Shown: piece after piece, positions 26,413 through 34,232 of the stretch | Layout: the number at the start of each line of letters is the position of its first letter | Numbering within the stretch: the stretch's first letter is position 1 | Assembly (NCBI RefSeq): GCF_009429125.1 | Contig: NZ_CP045529.1 | Span: 3,720,001 to 3,784,000 of the forward strand | Length of the DNA stretch: 64,000 bases | Direction: 5' to 3' | DNA from: Luteimicrobium xylanilyticum | GTDB taxonomy: Bacteria > Actinomycetota > Actinomycetes > Actinomycetales > Cellulomonadaceae | Made by a program: the position numbers and the translations under genes | The notes under the pieces: model-generated | Told to the model about the DNA's origin: nothing | Seen by the model: only the letters and a program-made list of their open reading frames with translations | The model's database searches: none

Positions 26413-27805
26413 CGCCGGCGCCGGCGTCGTCCGTGGCCGACCGGCCCGGTGCGACGACGGGCATCCCCCCGCGCTCGCCGCGGAAGTACCAGGTGCGTGT
26501 CGCGACGTCGGGCGTGCCGGCTCCGAGCGACGCGTCGAGCTCGGCGAGCGTGCGGTCGAGCGCCGGGTCGTGCCGGGCCCGGGCCTCGGCGAGCACGGCC
26601 GCGTGCACGGCGAGGCCGTGGGTCCCGCCGCCGTACGGCGCCCCGTCGAGCGCGTCCCGGACGACGTCGTCGTCGCCCGACGCGTGCACGACGACGTGCC
26701 GTGGCCCGGGCGGGTTGGGGCCGGGGTCGAGCGCGGAGACGAGCTCGCGCGCGTTCTCCACGTTGAGCGTGAGCGTCTCGTCCGGCACCCGGATCCCGCC
26801 CGACGGCGCCCCCGCGGTGACGAGCCCGGTGAACCGGTAGCGCCGGCGCAGCGCGGGGTTCGTGACGACCCGGGTCGCTGCGATCCCGCCGAGCGAGTGC
26901 CCGACGACGACCACGGACGCCCCCTCGGGCACGACCCGCCGGAGCACCTCTGCGACCTCGTCGGTGTAGTCGCTGGCCCGCCCGCCGACGAGGTCGAGGT
27001 CGCTCGTGAGGTCCCGCGGGTTGGCGAAGTCCCCCGCACCGTCGCCCACGACGTTCCAGTCCTGGGTGCCGGGCAGCAGGACGACGTACCGGGCGTCCGG
27101 GCCGTCGCCGATCCGCTGGACGGCCAGCACGCCGTCCCCCGCCTTGTTGGGGACCTCGAGCGTGCGCAGCGCACCCTCGACGCTCCCGGGCGCGGCGAGG
27201 TTCGGCAGCGGCAGGTCGGGGCGGCCGGCCACAGTCCCCTGGGTGATCTCTTCGACCCGCAGATCGTCGCCCTGCCGTACGCGGGCGGCGCCGTCGAACA
27301 ACCACGACACCGCACCCGCGACCCTCTCGACGGAGGTGCCGCCGTGGGCCCACAGGGGGACGAGCGGGACGAGCTCCGCGGCGAGGACCTGGATGCCGGC
27401 GGGGGCGGCGGCGTCGAGCAGGCGCACCGCGAGGTCGTCGTGGTCCTCGTAGAGGCGCGCGGCCCGCAGCACGGCGCGCGCGAGGTCCTCGAGCGCTCCC
27501 GACGCCCGCAGCACCGCGCCGTCGGCAGCCGCCACGTCGTCGAGGGCGACGGCGACCGCGACGGAAGCGCCGGTGCCCCAGCGCGTCGTCGCGACGTCTG
27601 CGCCGGACCAGGGGACGACGGCGCCGGCCCACGGCACCTCGCCGGTCCGCAGCGCGACGCGGGACCGGGCCACGTGGAGGCGTGCGTCGTCGAGCCGGCC
27701 GGCCGCGTCCCGCAGTGCGTCGGCGGCACGCCGCATCGTGTCGGTCTCGGCGGCCGTGTACCCGCCGGTGATCGTGATCCCGTCGCCCACGTCCTCACCG
27801 CCCAC
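26375..27805 (-). CDS. Alpha/beta hydrolase with an N-terminal helical (WXG/ESX-like) domain
   Basis: The roughly 476-residue protein opens with long Ala/Arg-rich helices (TMRRAADALRDAAGRLDDA) of the sort seen in type VII secretion substrates. A lipase-like domain follows: VVLLPGTQDWN, nucleophile elbow VVVGHSLGGIAATR (about residues 300-313), and VVHASGDDDVV near the acid/His region. There is no classical signal peptide. The GTG at 27805 overlaps the upstream small gene by 11 bases, so the two are translationally coupled; GTG 27790 is an alternative. The pair may be a secreted effector with its partner, which is inference only. Confidence 0.75.
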   Translation of the reverse strand: MGGEDVGDGITITGGYTAAETDTMRRAADALRDAAGRLDDARLHVARSRVALRTGEVPWAGAVVPWSGADVATTRWGTGASVAVAVALDDVAAADGAVLRASGALEDLARAVLRAARLYEDHDDLAVRLLDAAAPAGIQVLAAELVPLVPLWAHGGTSVERVAGAVSWLFDGAARVRQGDDLRVEEITQGTVAGRPDLPLPNLAAPGSVEGALRTLEVPNKAGDGVLAVQRIGDGPDARYVVLLPGTQDWNVVGDGAGDFANPRDLTSDLDLVGGRASDYTDEVAEVLRRVVPEGASVVVVGHSLGGIAATRVVTNPALRRRYRFTGLVTAGAPSGGIRVPDETLTLNVENARELVSALDPGPNPPGPRHVVVHASGDDDVVRDALDGAPYGGGTHGLAVHAAVLAEARARHDPALDRTLAELDASLGAGTPDVATRTWYFRGERGGMPVVAPGRSATDDAGAGVSVGETPARPPR

Positions 27806-28109
27806 CCGGACGCCCGGCGAAGCACGCGGGCGGCTCGCCCTCCCGCGCCCGCTGCTCGGCCGCACGCGCGGCGCCTGCCGCACCGTCGAGCAGGGTCACG
27901 GCGTCGTCGACGGCGCCGAGCGCCTCGTCGACCCGGCCGCCGTACGCGCGCGCGGCCCGCGACACCCAGTCGACGTCGAGCGCGCGAGCGGCGACGACGT
28001 GGGCCTCCGCGGCGGCAACGGCGGCCGCATCGAGCGCACGGCTCGCGGTCGCGTCGACCGCCGCCGGAGGCGGGACGGTGCGGGGGAACGGAGAGGGCTG
28101 CTCGGTCAC
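27795..28109 (-). CDS. Small Ala-rich helical protein, WXG100/ESX-like partner of the hydrolase
   Basis: The 104-residue protein is almost entirely alpha-helical by composition and carries ALDVDWVSRAARAYGGRVDEALGAV. The Trp, small residue and Tyr spacing resembles the W-x-G turn and following helix of WXG100 proteins, although no Gly follows the Trp. No signal peptide. It overlaps the start of the hydrolase gene. A TAGCGT seven bases before the GTG at 28109 suggests a leaderless transcript for the pair. Divergent from purB. Confidence 0.6.
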   Translation of the reverse strand: MTEQPSPFPRTVPPPAAVDATASRALDAAAVAAAEAHVVAARALDVDWVSRAARAYGGRVDEALGAVDDAVTLLDGAAGAARAAEQRAREGEPPACFAGRPGGR

Positions 28110-28225
28110 GGCCGGGACGCTACGGTCGGGGCCGACGACGGCGCCGCCACCGGTACGGACGCTGGGGATCCCGCGCCCCGGACGCCCCCTGGGGGTGGCG
28201 CCCGCCGCATGGGACACTGAGGTAC

Positions 28226-29668
28226 GTGAACCTTGCCGACGTGACGCCCCCGATCGCCCTCGGTCCGCTCGACGGCCGCTACCGGCCCGCGGTCGCCCCG
28301 CTCGTCGACCACCTGTCGGAGGCCGCCCTGAACCGGGCCCGCATCCACGTCGAGGTCGAGTGGCTCATCACCCTGTGCGACGGCGTCCCCGGCGTGACGC
28401 AGGGCGCGGTCGTCCCCGGCGCCCCCGGCCTGTCCGACGCGGATCGCGCCTACCTGCGCGGCATCCCCGAGGCGTTCGGCGCCGAGGAGATCGCCGAGCT
28501 CGCGACCATCGAGCGCGAGACCGTCCACGACGTCAAGGCCGTCGAGTACTTCGTCAAGCGGCGCCTGGCCTCCGCTCCCGACGTCCTCGGCGACGGCACC
28601 GTGCTGCCCGGCGTCGGCGAGCTCGTCCACTTCGCGTGCACGAGCGAGGACGTCAACAACCTCTCGTACGCGCTCATGGTCCAGGGCGCGGTGCGCTCGG
28701 TGTGGCTCCCCGCGGCGACGGCGCTCGCCGACCAGGTCGCGGACCTCGCCCGCGAGCACGCGGCCGTCCCGATGCTGAGCCGGACACACGGCCAGCCCGC
28801 GACGCCCACGACGCTCGGCAAGGAGCTCGCCGTCCTCGCGCACCGCCTGCGCCGTCAGCTCCGCCGCGTCGAGGGCGCCGAGTACCTGGGCAAGCTCAAC
28901 GGCGCGACCGGCACCTACGGCGCCCACACGGTCGCTGTCCCCGGCGTGGACTGGCCGGCCGTCTCGAAGCACTTCGTCGAGCACCTGGGCCTGGTGTGGA
29001 ACCCGCTCACCACGCAGATCGAGTCGCACGACTGGCAGGCCGAGCTCTACGCCGACGTCGCGCGCTTCAACCGGGTGCTGCACAACCTGGCGACCGACGT
29101 CTGGACGTACATCTCGCTGGGCTTCTTCGTGCAGATCCCCGTGCCCGGCGCGACCGGCTCGTCGACCATGCCGCACAAGGTCAACCCGATCCGCTTCGAG
29201 AACGCCGAGGCGAACCTCGAGATCTCGTCCGCGCTGCTCGACACGCTCGCGTCGACGCTCGTCACCTCGCGCCTCCAGCGCGACCTCACGGACTCCACCA
29301 CGCAGCGCAACATCGGGACCGCGTTCGGGCACTCGCTGCTCGCCGTCGACAACGTCCGCCGCGGCCTGGGCGCGCTCGCCGTCGGCACCACCACCCTCGA
29401 CGCCGACCTCGACGCCAACTGGGAGGTGCTCGGCGAGCCCATCCAGTCCGCGATGCGTGCCGCGTCGGTCGCCGGCGTGCCCGGCATGGACAACCCGTAC
29501 GAGCGGCTCAAGGAGCTCACTCGCGGCCAGCGGATCGACGCCGCGCAGCTCCGCGAGTTCGTCGCCGGCCTCGGCCTGCCCGACGACGTCGCCGCCCGGC
29601 TCTCCGCGCTCACCCCGGCCACGTACACGGGTCTTGCGGAGCAGCTGGTCCGCGACTACCTGGCCTGA
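28226..29668 (+). CDS. purB: Adenylosuccinate lyase
   Basis: The 480-residue enzyme catalyses two steps of purine synthesis, releasing fumarate from SAICAR and from adenylosuccinate. It is the longer E. coli-like form: the signature GSSTMPHKVNPIRFENAEAN (about residues 310-329) carries the catalytic loop Ser, the general-acid His lies in SRTHGQPATPTTLGKE (about 186-201), and FACTSEDVNNLSYALM lies upstream. GTG start at 28226, seven bases after GACACT. It stands alone, divergent from the WXG-like gene; the purine regulon is elsewhere. Confidence 0.96.
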   Translation: MNLADVTPPIALGPLDGRYRPAVAPLVDHLSEAALNRARIHVEVEWLITLCDGVPGVTQGAVVPGAPGLSDADRAYLRGIPEAFGAEEIAELATIERETVHDVKAVEYFVKRRLASAPDVLGDGTVLPGVGELVHFACTSEDVNNLSYALMVQGAVRSVWLPAATALADQVADLAREHAAVPMLSRTHGQPATPTTLGKELAVLAHRLRRQLRRVEGAEYLGKLNGATGTYGAHTVAVPGVDWPAVSKHFVEHLGLVWNPLTTQIESHDWQAELYADVARFNRVLHNLATDVWTYISLGFFVQIPVPGATGSSTMPHKVNPIRFENAEANLEISSALLDTLASTLVTSRLQRDLTDSTTQRNIGTAFGHSLLAVDNVRRGLGALAVGTTTLDADLDANWEVLGEPIQSAMRAASVAGVPGMDNPYERLKELTRGQRIDAAQLREFVAGLGLPDDVAARLSALTPATYTGLAEQLVRDYLA

Positions 29669-29707
29669 CGCTCGACGAGTCTGTCCGGGCCGGCGGCCAA
29701 GGGCGCG

Positions 29708-30499
29708 TCAGCTTCCTTGAGCAGACGTCACATGCCTTGCGACGAGCCCGGCCATCCGGAACCGGTCGAGCTGCCCGTACACCGGAAGACCTGAACTCTT
29801 GCGGATGATGTTTCGTCCGAGCTCTTGAAGTATCAGGCTCGTGTCTTTGCGGAATCCCTTCAGGCCTGTCTCGTTCAAACGCCAGGCGACGTCGGGGTGC
29901 TGCTCACGGATCTCCAACAGCGAGTGCAGGTCGGCGAGGTCCTTCTCCGATCTACGGTTCTTCCAGGCGTGAGCCTTGAGCACGACTGCCGCCTCGACGT
30001 CCGGGACGCAGGTCTTGTAGTCGATGGTCTGCCCGCCCCAGAGTTCCGCCGAGACATGGAGACGCAGAGCAGGCGACATCAGAACGAACCGCAGTTCGGG
30101 CAACGAGTCGACTCGCCCGAGGCCGTCGATATCGAGGGGCCTAATGCCCGGCACAGAACCCTGGCGCGACACCAGCAGGTTGATCTCGACGCGCTGATCG
30201 TCACCCAGATCCTTGGCAAAGACGTTGCTCTTCTCCTGGGAGAAGTCCTGTGCCAGTAGATGCGCGGTGATGTGCCCGACCACCTCGACATCGCCGACTG
30301 CGGCGTCCGCGTCGAGAGTGGACCGCAGAGTCGCGCGGGGCGTCGGATACACGTGGAGCAGGAGACGAACCATGGTCCCGCCGACGATCCGATAGTCGCC
30401 GGTCTCTCCGACGGCATCCGAGACCGCCTGTTGGCCGAGGTAGGACAGACTGTCGGAGTTGCTCGTCGCGTGGACCCGAACGTCTATCACGTCGGTCAT
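29708..30499 (-). CDS. Nucleotidyltransferase toxin, AbiEii/MenT-like
   Basis: The 263-residue protein has the minimal nucleotidyltransferase layout: GGTMVRLLLHVY (GG at residues 40-41), then TLDADAAVGD with two metal-binding Asp (63 and 65), and a distal VLKAHAWKNRRSEKDLADLH (about 173-192) typical of AbiEii toxins. Known relatives (AbiEii, MenT) block growth by modifying tRNA or related targets; the target here is unknown. The ATG at 30499 overlaps the stop of the upstream regulator by four bases (ATGA), the usual antitoxin-toxin arrangement. GC content and codon use are visibly lower than in neighbouring purB. Confidence 0.78.
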   Translation of the reverse strand: MTDVIDVRVHATSNSDSLSYLGQQAVSDAVGETGDYRIVGGTMVRLLLHVYPTPRATLRSTLDADAAVGDVEVVGHITAHLLAQDFSQEKSNVFAKDLGDDQRVEINLLVSRQGSVPGIRPLDIDGLGRVDSLPELRFVLMSPALRLHVSAELWGGQTIDYKTCVPDVEAAVVLKAHAWKNRRSEKDLADLHSLLEIREQHPDVAWRLNETGLKGFRKDTSLILQELGRNIIRKSSGLPVYGQLDRFRMAGLVARHVTSAQGS

Positions 30500-31485
30500 T
30501 GCGAACCGTTCGTGATGAAGCGTGCGAGGTGCGTGGCGGCTTCGTCACCGCCCACGTCGGCGCTGTGAACGAGGTCCCAGTAGACGATCGCTGCGTCTGC
30601 CGTGCGCATCGTCTCTCCACCTGCCTGGCTTGCTGGGGCACGTAGATCCACCAAGCGCCACAGCGTGGGATCGCGTGGAACACACGTGACGAGCGTCGCC
30701 TCTTCGATCGGTGCCGGGACGAAGCCGTCGCCCGCGAGGTCGATGGGGTCTTCTACGTACAGTCGCGCGGTTGTCGGAAGCTTCCACGGCGCAAGTCGGT
30801 CAGCCCCGACGTCGCCACTCACCAAAGGTCTGAGCTCAAGAAGCTCAGCTAGATCCGAGGACTTGGCGGCCTGCTCTGTGACCGCATCCAGGCTGTACCA
30901 ACCGAACTCTTGTCCGCCCGGGCCGCCGTATTCGCTGACCCATGCCGACAACAAGGCAGTGCGGTCTTTCGCGAGGAGGCCCTTGCCCTGGTCGTGGACC
31001 AGGTCTCCGAGATAACGGGCAGCGTTGGAGACCGACTGCTGGCTGATGCCCAAGGCGTCAGCGATCACCGGCTGTCTCGCCGGCTCCCGCGCCAGGAGCA
31101 GATACCGTTCGACTGCCCAGCGTGTCCAAGCCGGGCGAGGCGGCGCCTTGGGGCGACGGGCTGGTTTCTCGGCCACTGCATAGGAGACTCCCTCATGGAC
31201 GAGACGAAGCGGCTCAGCCGTCAGGATGTCGATCTCGCCCGCCTCTGCACGAGCCAGCACCTGCTTGGTGGCGATCGCTCCGACAAGCAGTGGGCGGACA
31301 CCTTCGCCCGTGCCGTGCGCGCGCTGGTTCCGGACGACGTGCGACGTGAGACGCTGGACAGGACGGGCCGGTGCGACCTCGAAAGGCCGACCTCCCGGTG
31401 CGCGGAGAAGCCAAGATCCGCGCGAGCTTCCTTGAGTGATGGTGATCTCGAGTTCGCGGAGAAGATTCACGACGTCGACGCTCAC
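30496..31485 (-). CDS. Probable type IV antitoxin / helix-turn-helix regulator cognate to the nucleotidyltransferase toxin
   Basis: The 329-residue protein has an N-terminal alpha/beta region with REase-like alternation (WLLRAPGGRPFEVAPARP), a central winged helix-turn-helix (QPVIADALGISQQSVSNAARYL, about residues 149-170) and a C-terminal alpha/beta domain. It is not a close match to classical AbiEi, so the antitoxin role is inferred from the ATGA overlap with the toxin and the DNA-binding domain. The GTG at 31485 is chosen because GGAG lies five bases upstream; in-frame starts reach 31545. Lower GC suggests horizontal acquisition. Confidence 0.65.
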   Translation of the reverse strand: MSVDVVNLLRELEITITQGSSRGSWLLRAPGGRPFEVAPARPVQRLTSHVVRNQRAHGTGEGVRPLLVGAIATKQVLARAEAGEIDILTAEPLRLVHEGVSYAVAEKPARRPKAPPRPAWTRWAVERYLLLAREPARQPVIADALGISQQSVSNAARYLGDLVHDQGKGLLAKDRTALLSAWVSEYGGPGGQEFGWYSLDAVTEQAAKSSDLAELLELRPLVSGDVGADRLAPWKLPTTARLYVEDPIDLAGDGFVPAPIEEATLVTCVPRDPTLWRLVDLRAPASQAGGETMRTADAAIVYWDLVHSADVGGDEAATHLARFITNGSQ

Positions 31486-31521
31486 ATGATCTCCAACCAG
31501 CCTCGTCCCGTGTTCTCGGCT

Positions 31522-31547
31522 GTAGCTTGTTGGACAACGTAGCACAA
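31522..31547. promoter_or_regulatory. Candidate autoregulatory site upstream of the toxin-antitoxin operon
   Basis: TTGT-TGG-ACAA (31527-31537) is a perfect small palindrome flanked by two direct GTAGC copies (31522-31526, 31539-31543) and another ACAA. It lies 37-62 bases upstream of the GTG at 31485 in an AT-rich stretch where a promoter is expected. Binding by the HTH antitoxin is inference. Confidence 0.4.
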
Positions 31548-31584
31548 TACTGATATGTAAGGCGATCCTCGAACAGGCCGGCGA

Positions 31585-32028
31585 TCATCCCAGTGCCTCG
31601 ACGAGGAGACGGCCACGGCGGCCGATCAGCCGGCGCAGGTAGGGCACGAGCACGAGACGCTCGGCGACACGCCCGAGCACCGGCGACGCCACGAGGATCC
31701 GGTCCGTCATGACGGTCTCCTCGCCGTCGCGCTCGAACACGTGCTCGTGCACGAACGACCGGAACGGCCCGGTCACCTGCACGTCGAGGAACCGGTGGGG
31801 CCGCTCGAGCTCGACGACCTGCGCCGTCATGGTGAACCGGACCCCCAGGTGCCGGCCGGACCACGTCACCGTCTCCCCCAGCCCGATCCGGCCGCTCGTC
31901 ACGCCGCCGACGGCGCGCTCCCCCGAGCCGGGCATCGACCGGACGTGCGCGTCGACGTCGAGCGCGAGGTCGAACAGCCGCTCCACGGCATGACGGGTCC
32001 GCGTGACGACGACGAGCTCGCTGGGCAC
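31585..32028 (-). CDS. SRPBCC family protein (START/Bet v1-like)
   Basis: The 147-residue protein follows the SRPBCC pattern: an initial strand VVVTRTRHAVERLFDLALDVDAHV, the mid-domain ETVTWSGRHLGVRFTMTAQVVELERPHRF and a final amphipathic helix AERLVLVPYLRRLIGRRGRLLVEAL. Members bind hydrophobic ligands in a deep cavity; related cell-division-inhibitor-like proteins share this exact layout. No partner gene suggests a substrate. The GTG at 32028 was chosen at the first conserved strand, with GATGAT six bases before it. Confidence 0.75.
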   Translation of the reverse strand: MPSELVVVTRTRHAVERLFDLALDVDAHVRSMPGSGERAVGGVTSGRIGLGETVTWSGRHLGVRFTMTAQVVELERPHRFLDVQVTGPFRSFVHEHVFERDGEETVMTDRILVASPVLGRVAERLVLVPYLRRLIGRRGRLLVEALG

Positions 32029-32052
32029 CCGCTCATCATCGCAACCTGCCTG

Positions 32053-32080
32053 GCATGCTAGCGTCATGACGTGAGCATGC
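32053..32080. promoter_or_regulatory. 28-bp inverted repeat operator overlapping the vapBC -10 and start codon
   Basis: Two 14-base arms (32053-32066 and 32067-32080) match at 12 of 14 positions; the central CGTCATGACG and terminal GCATGC are perfect. The element covers the probable -10 (TAGCGT, 32059-32064) and the GTG start at 32071. This is what a ribbon-helix-helix antitoxin needs to shut off its own operon. Confidence 0.7.
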
Positions 32081-32352
32081 TTCAGGTGAAGAACCTCCCG
32101 GCCGAGCTGCACGCGGCCCTTGCGGCTCGCGCGCGCGCCCGGGGCGTCACGATGTCGGAGTACGTGACCCGGCTGCTCGAGCGCGATCTCGCCAGGCCCA
32201 CCGTCGACGACTGGGTGGCCGAGCGCCGCCGCGCCGCCGCGCCGGCCCGGGTGATCGACGTCGTCCACGCGCTCGACGACGCGCGGCTCGAGTACGCGCC
32301 CGACCCCGCGGCCCCGACCCACCCGACCGGCCCCCGGCCCGCGCACGCATGA
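32071..32352 (+). CDS. vapB: FitA/VapB-type ribbon-helix-helix antitoxin
   Basis: The 93-residue protein starts with the ribbon-helix-helix sequence MLQVKNLPAELHAALAARA, then GVTMSEYVTRLLERDL, typical of FitA-like Arc-fold antitoxins. The C-terminal half is the flexible toxin-binding tail. It overlaps the PIN-domain toxin gene by four bases (ATGA), and a 28-bp palindrome covers its promoter, so autoregulation by the VapBC complex is likely. The GTG at 32071 lies six bases after TAGCGT; the ATG at 32077 is the alternative. Confidence 0.85.
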   Translation: MSMLQVKNLPAELHAALAARARARGVTMSEYVTRLLERDLARPTVDDWVAERRRAAAPARVIDVVHALDDARLEYAPDPAAPTHPTGPRPAHA

Positions 32353-32741
32353 GGCTCGTCCTCGACGCGAGCGCAGCGGTGAACACGCTCGTCCCCGGCA
32401 TGCTCCGGGAGGCGACCTGGCGCCACCTCGACGGAGCGGAGCTCGTCGCACCCGCGCTCGTCGACACCGAGGTGCTGTCCGCCGTCGCCCGGCTCGAACG
32501 CGGAGGGACCATCAGCGAGGCCGAGGCGAACGAGGCCGTGGACGCCTGGCTGCGACTTCCCCTCGACCGCGTGCCGGGCGAAGTCGTCGCACGGGAGGTC
32601 TGGGGTCTGCGCCGAACGATCAGGGTCGCCGACGCCCACTACGTCGCGCTCGCCCGGCTGCTCGATGCGCCCCTGCTCACCGCCGACACCCGGCTCGCGC
32701 GCGCCCCGCTCACCGGGGTGACCCTCGTCGTCGTGCAGTGA
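32349..32741 (+). CDS. vapC: VapC-type PIN-domain ribonuclease toxin
   Basis: The 130-residue PIN domain shows the acidic residues that bind Mg: LVLDASAAV (Asp6), VDTEVLSAV (Glu about 41), VADAHYVALA (Asp about 98) and TADTRL (Asp about 117). VapC toxins cleave tRNA or rRNA when freed from VapB. Length and gene order are standard and no key residue is missing, so the module appears intact. Confidence 0.88.
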   Translation: MRLVLDASAAVNTLVPGMLREATWRHLDGAELVAPALVDTEVLSAVARLERGGTISEAEANEAVDAWLRLPLDRVPGEVVAREVWGLRRTIRVADAHYVALARLLDAPLLTADTRLARAPLTGVTLVVVQ

Positions 32742-32750
32742 GCCGGATGC

Positions 32751-34070
32751 TCACTTCTTGGTGCGCAGGTACTCCGTCGCGACGTAGCCGGTGTGCCCGG
32801 ACACGCTGACCTTCTGCCAGCCCTTCGACACCGCTGCGAGCGGCTGGACCGCCTTGTTCTTCTTGAGCTTCGCGACGACCTTCGACGACGTCGACGCCTT
32901 CGCCCGGAGGTTGAGCGTCGTCACGTTGACGTACTTGAGCGCGTAGAGGGCCTGCGCCTTGGTGGCCTTGAGGTACTGCGTGGCGACGTACCCGGTGTGC
33001 CCGCCCGACGCGACCTTGACCCACCCGGACTTCGACACGCTGCCCTGGTAGGTGACGGCGGCGCCGCGCTTGAGCTTCGCGACCACCTTCGAGGACGTCG
33101 ACGCGCTCGCCCGTAGGTTGAGCGTGGTCACCGCGACGTAGCGGACGGTCTTGGGGGTGGGCTTCGTGGAGGTCGCCGGGGGCACGTAGACCTTCGACGG
33201 CCCGACGTACGTCGAGTAGACCCAGCCCGACCTGCTGCCGTACTTCACGGGCAGCCACCCGTTCGACTTGCTGCCGGGCTTGGTCGTGAGCTTCGCGTTG
33301 ACGGGCAGCACGACCTCGCTCGGCGTGCTCGTGCTCGCCCCCACCCGCAGGTTCAGGCGCGCCCGCGCGTAGTACGTGCACGACGACGGCACGGTGCGCT
33401 TGATGGCCGACGTCGCCCCCGCGGTCAGGTTCACGCCGTGGGCCTTCATGTACACGAGGGGGTCAGTCGAGGACACGCCGTATCCGCCCGGCCAGACCTC
33501 CAGGTGCAGGTGGGGGCCGGTCGCGACCCCGTTCGAGCCGACGTCGGCGATGTGCTGGCCGGCCTTGACCGTCTGTCCCGCCTTGACGTACTTGGTCGCG
33601 TTCCACATGTGCCCGTAGACCGTGGAGACCTTCTTGCCGGCGATCACGTGGTCGATGACGATCCACTGCCCAAACCCGGACACTGCTCCGGCCTTGCGCA
33701 CGACGCCGTTCGCGACCGCGTAGATCGGCGTCCCGTCCGTGGCGGCCATGTCCTGGCCGAGGTGCCAGTCGGACGCGTTCACGGTCGGCATGCAGCGCGG
33801 GCCGTAGTACGACGACAGCCGGTACTTCCCGGCCTTGAGCGGGGTGACCACCTTCGTGGTGTTGGTCGGTGTGGCGGCCTCGAGCGCGGACGCGAGGACC
33901 GCGGGCTCGATCGTCGCGGCGCCCGGGGCCGCGGCGTTCGCGGCCGCGGTGCCCACGCCCGCGAACGCCAGCGCTGCGGCGACCGTGAACGTGAGCCGTC
34001 GGGCGGCGGCGCCGCGCGGCGGACGCGTCGCGGGACTCCCCGCCACCTGCTTCGAATCGTTGCGAACCAT
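32751..34070 (-). CDS. Secreted M23 family peptidase with three C-terminal SH3 repeats
   Basis: The 439-residue exported protein has a basic N-terminus and signal peptide (FTVAAALAFAGVGTAAANAAA), an M23 endopeptidase domain and three SH3-like repeats. The peptidase carries DWHLGQDMAATDGTPIYA (His and Asp zinc ligands) and GPHLHLEVW (HxH motif), so it should cut peptidoglycan cross-links. The SH3 repeats (RARLNLRVGAS; VTTLNLRASAS; VTTLNLRAKAS) probably bind the wall. The ATG at 34070 has GGGGAGG seven bases upstream; this start keeps a compact signal peptide. Divergence among repeats suggests old duplication. Confidence 0.9.
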   Translation of the reverse strand: MVRNDSKQVAGSPATRPPRGAAARRLTFTVAAALAFAGVGTAAANAAAPGAATIEPAVLASALEAATPTNTTKVVTPLKAGKYRLSSYYGPRCMPTVNASDWHLGQDMAATDGTPIYAVANGVVRKAGAVSGFGQWIVIDHVIAGKKVSTVYGHMWNATKYVKAGQTVKAGQHIADVGSNGVATGPHLHLEVWPGGYGVSSTDPLVYMKAHGVNLTAGATSAIKRTVPSSCTYYARARLNLRVGASTSTPSEVVLPVNAKLTTKPGSKSNGWLPVKYGSRSGWVYSTYVGPSKVYVPPATSTKPTPKTVRYVAVTTLNLRASASTSSKVVAKLKRGAAVTYQGSVSKSGWVKVASGGHTGYVATQYLKATKAQALYALKYVNVTTLNLRAKASTSSKVVAKLKKNKAVQPLAAVSKGWQKVSVSGHTGYVATEYLRTKK

Positions 34071-34128
34071 AGCCGTGCCTCCCCCTAGGAACCCCTGTGA
34101 CGCCGTCGTCGGACCCGTCTGCACGGAT

Positions 34129-34148
34129 CCTTCACAAGCCTTCGCAAG
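34129..34148. promoter_or_regulatory. Tandem 10-bp direct repeat upstream of the M23 peptidase gene
   Basis: CCTTCACAAG followed immediately by CCTTCGCAAG (one difference) lies 59-78 bases upstream of the M23 start. Two same-orientation sites one helical turn apart are typical for OmpR-family response regulators such as MtrA, which controls wall hydrolases in actinobacteria. The match to a named box is not exact. Confidence 0.4.
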
Positions 34149-34232
34149 ATAGCCCGGGAGAACCGTTTTCGCGCGCGCTGAAGACGTCGCCGCAGGTCAG
34201 CCGCCTGTGAACGCGACGACGGACGATCACGC

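Noticed and set aside
26570-28225. Upstream extension of the purB frame
   Set aside because: The extension is antisense to the hydrolase and WXG-like genes; PurB similarity begins exactly at the GTG at 28226, which has its own -10 hexamer.
34071-34232. c-di-AMP (ydaO) riboswitch before the M23 peptidase
   Set aside because: The leader is short and lacks the conserved riboswitch core strings; only a direct repeat is visible.
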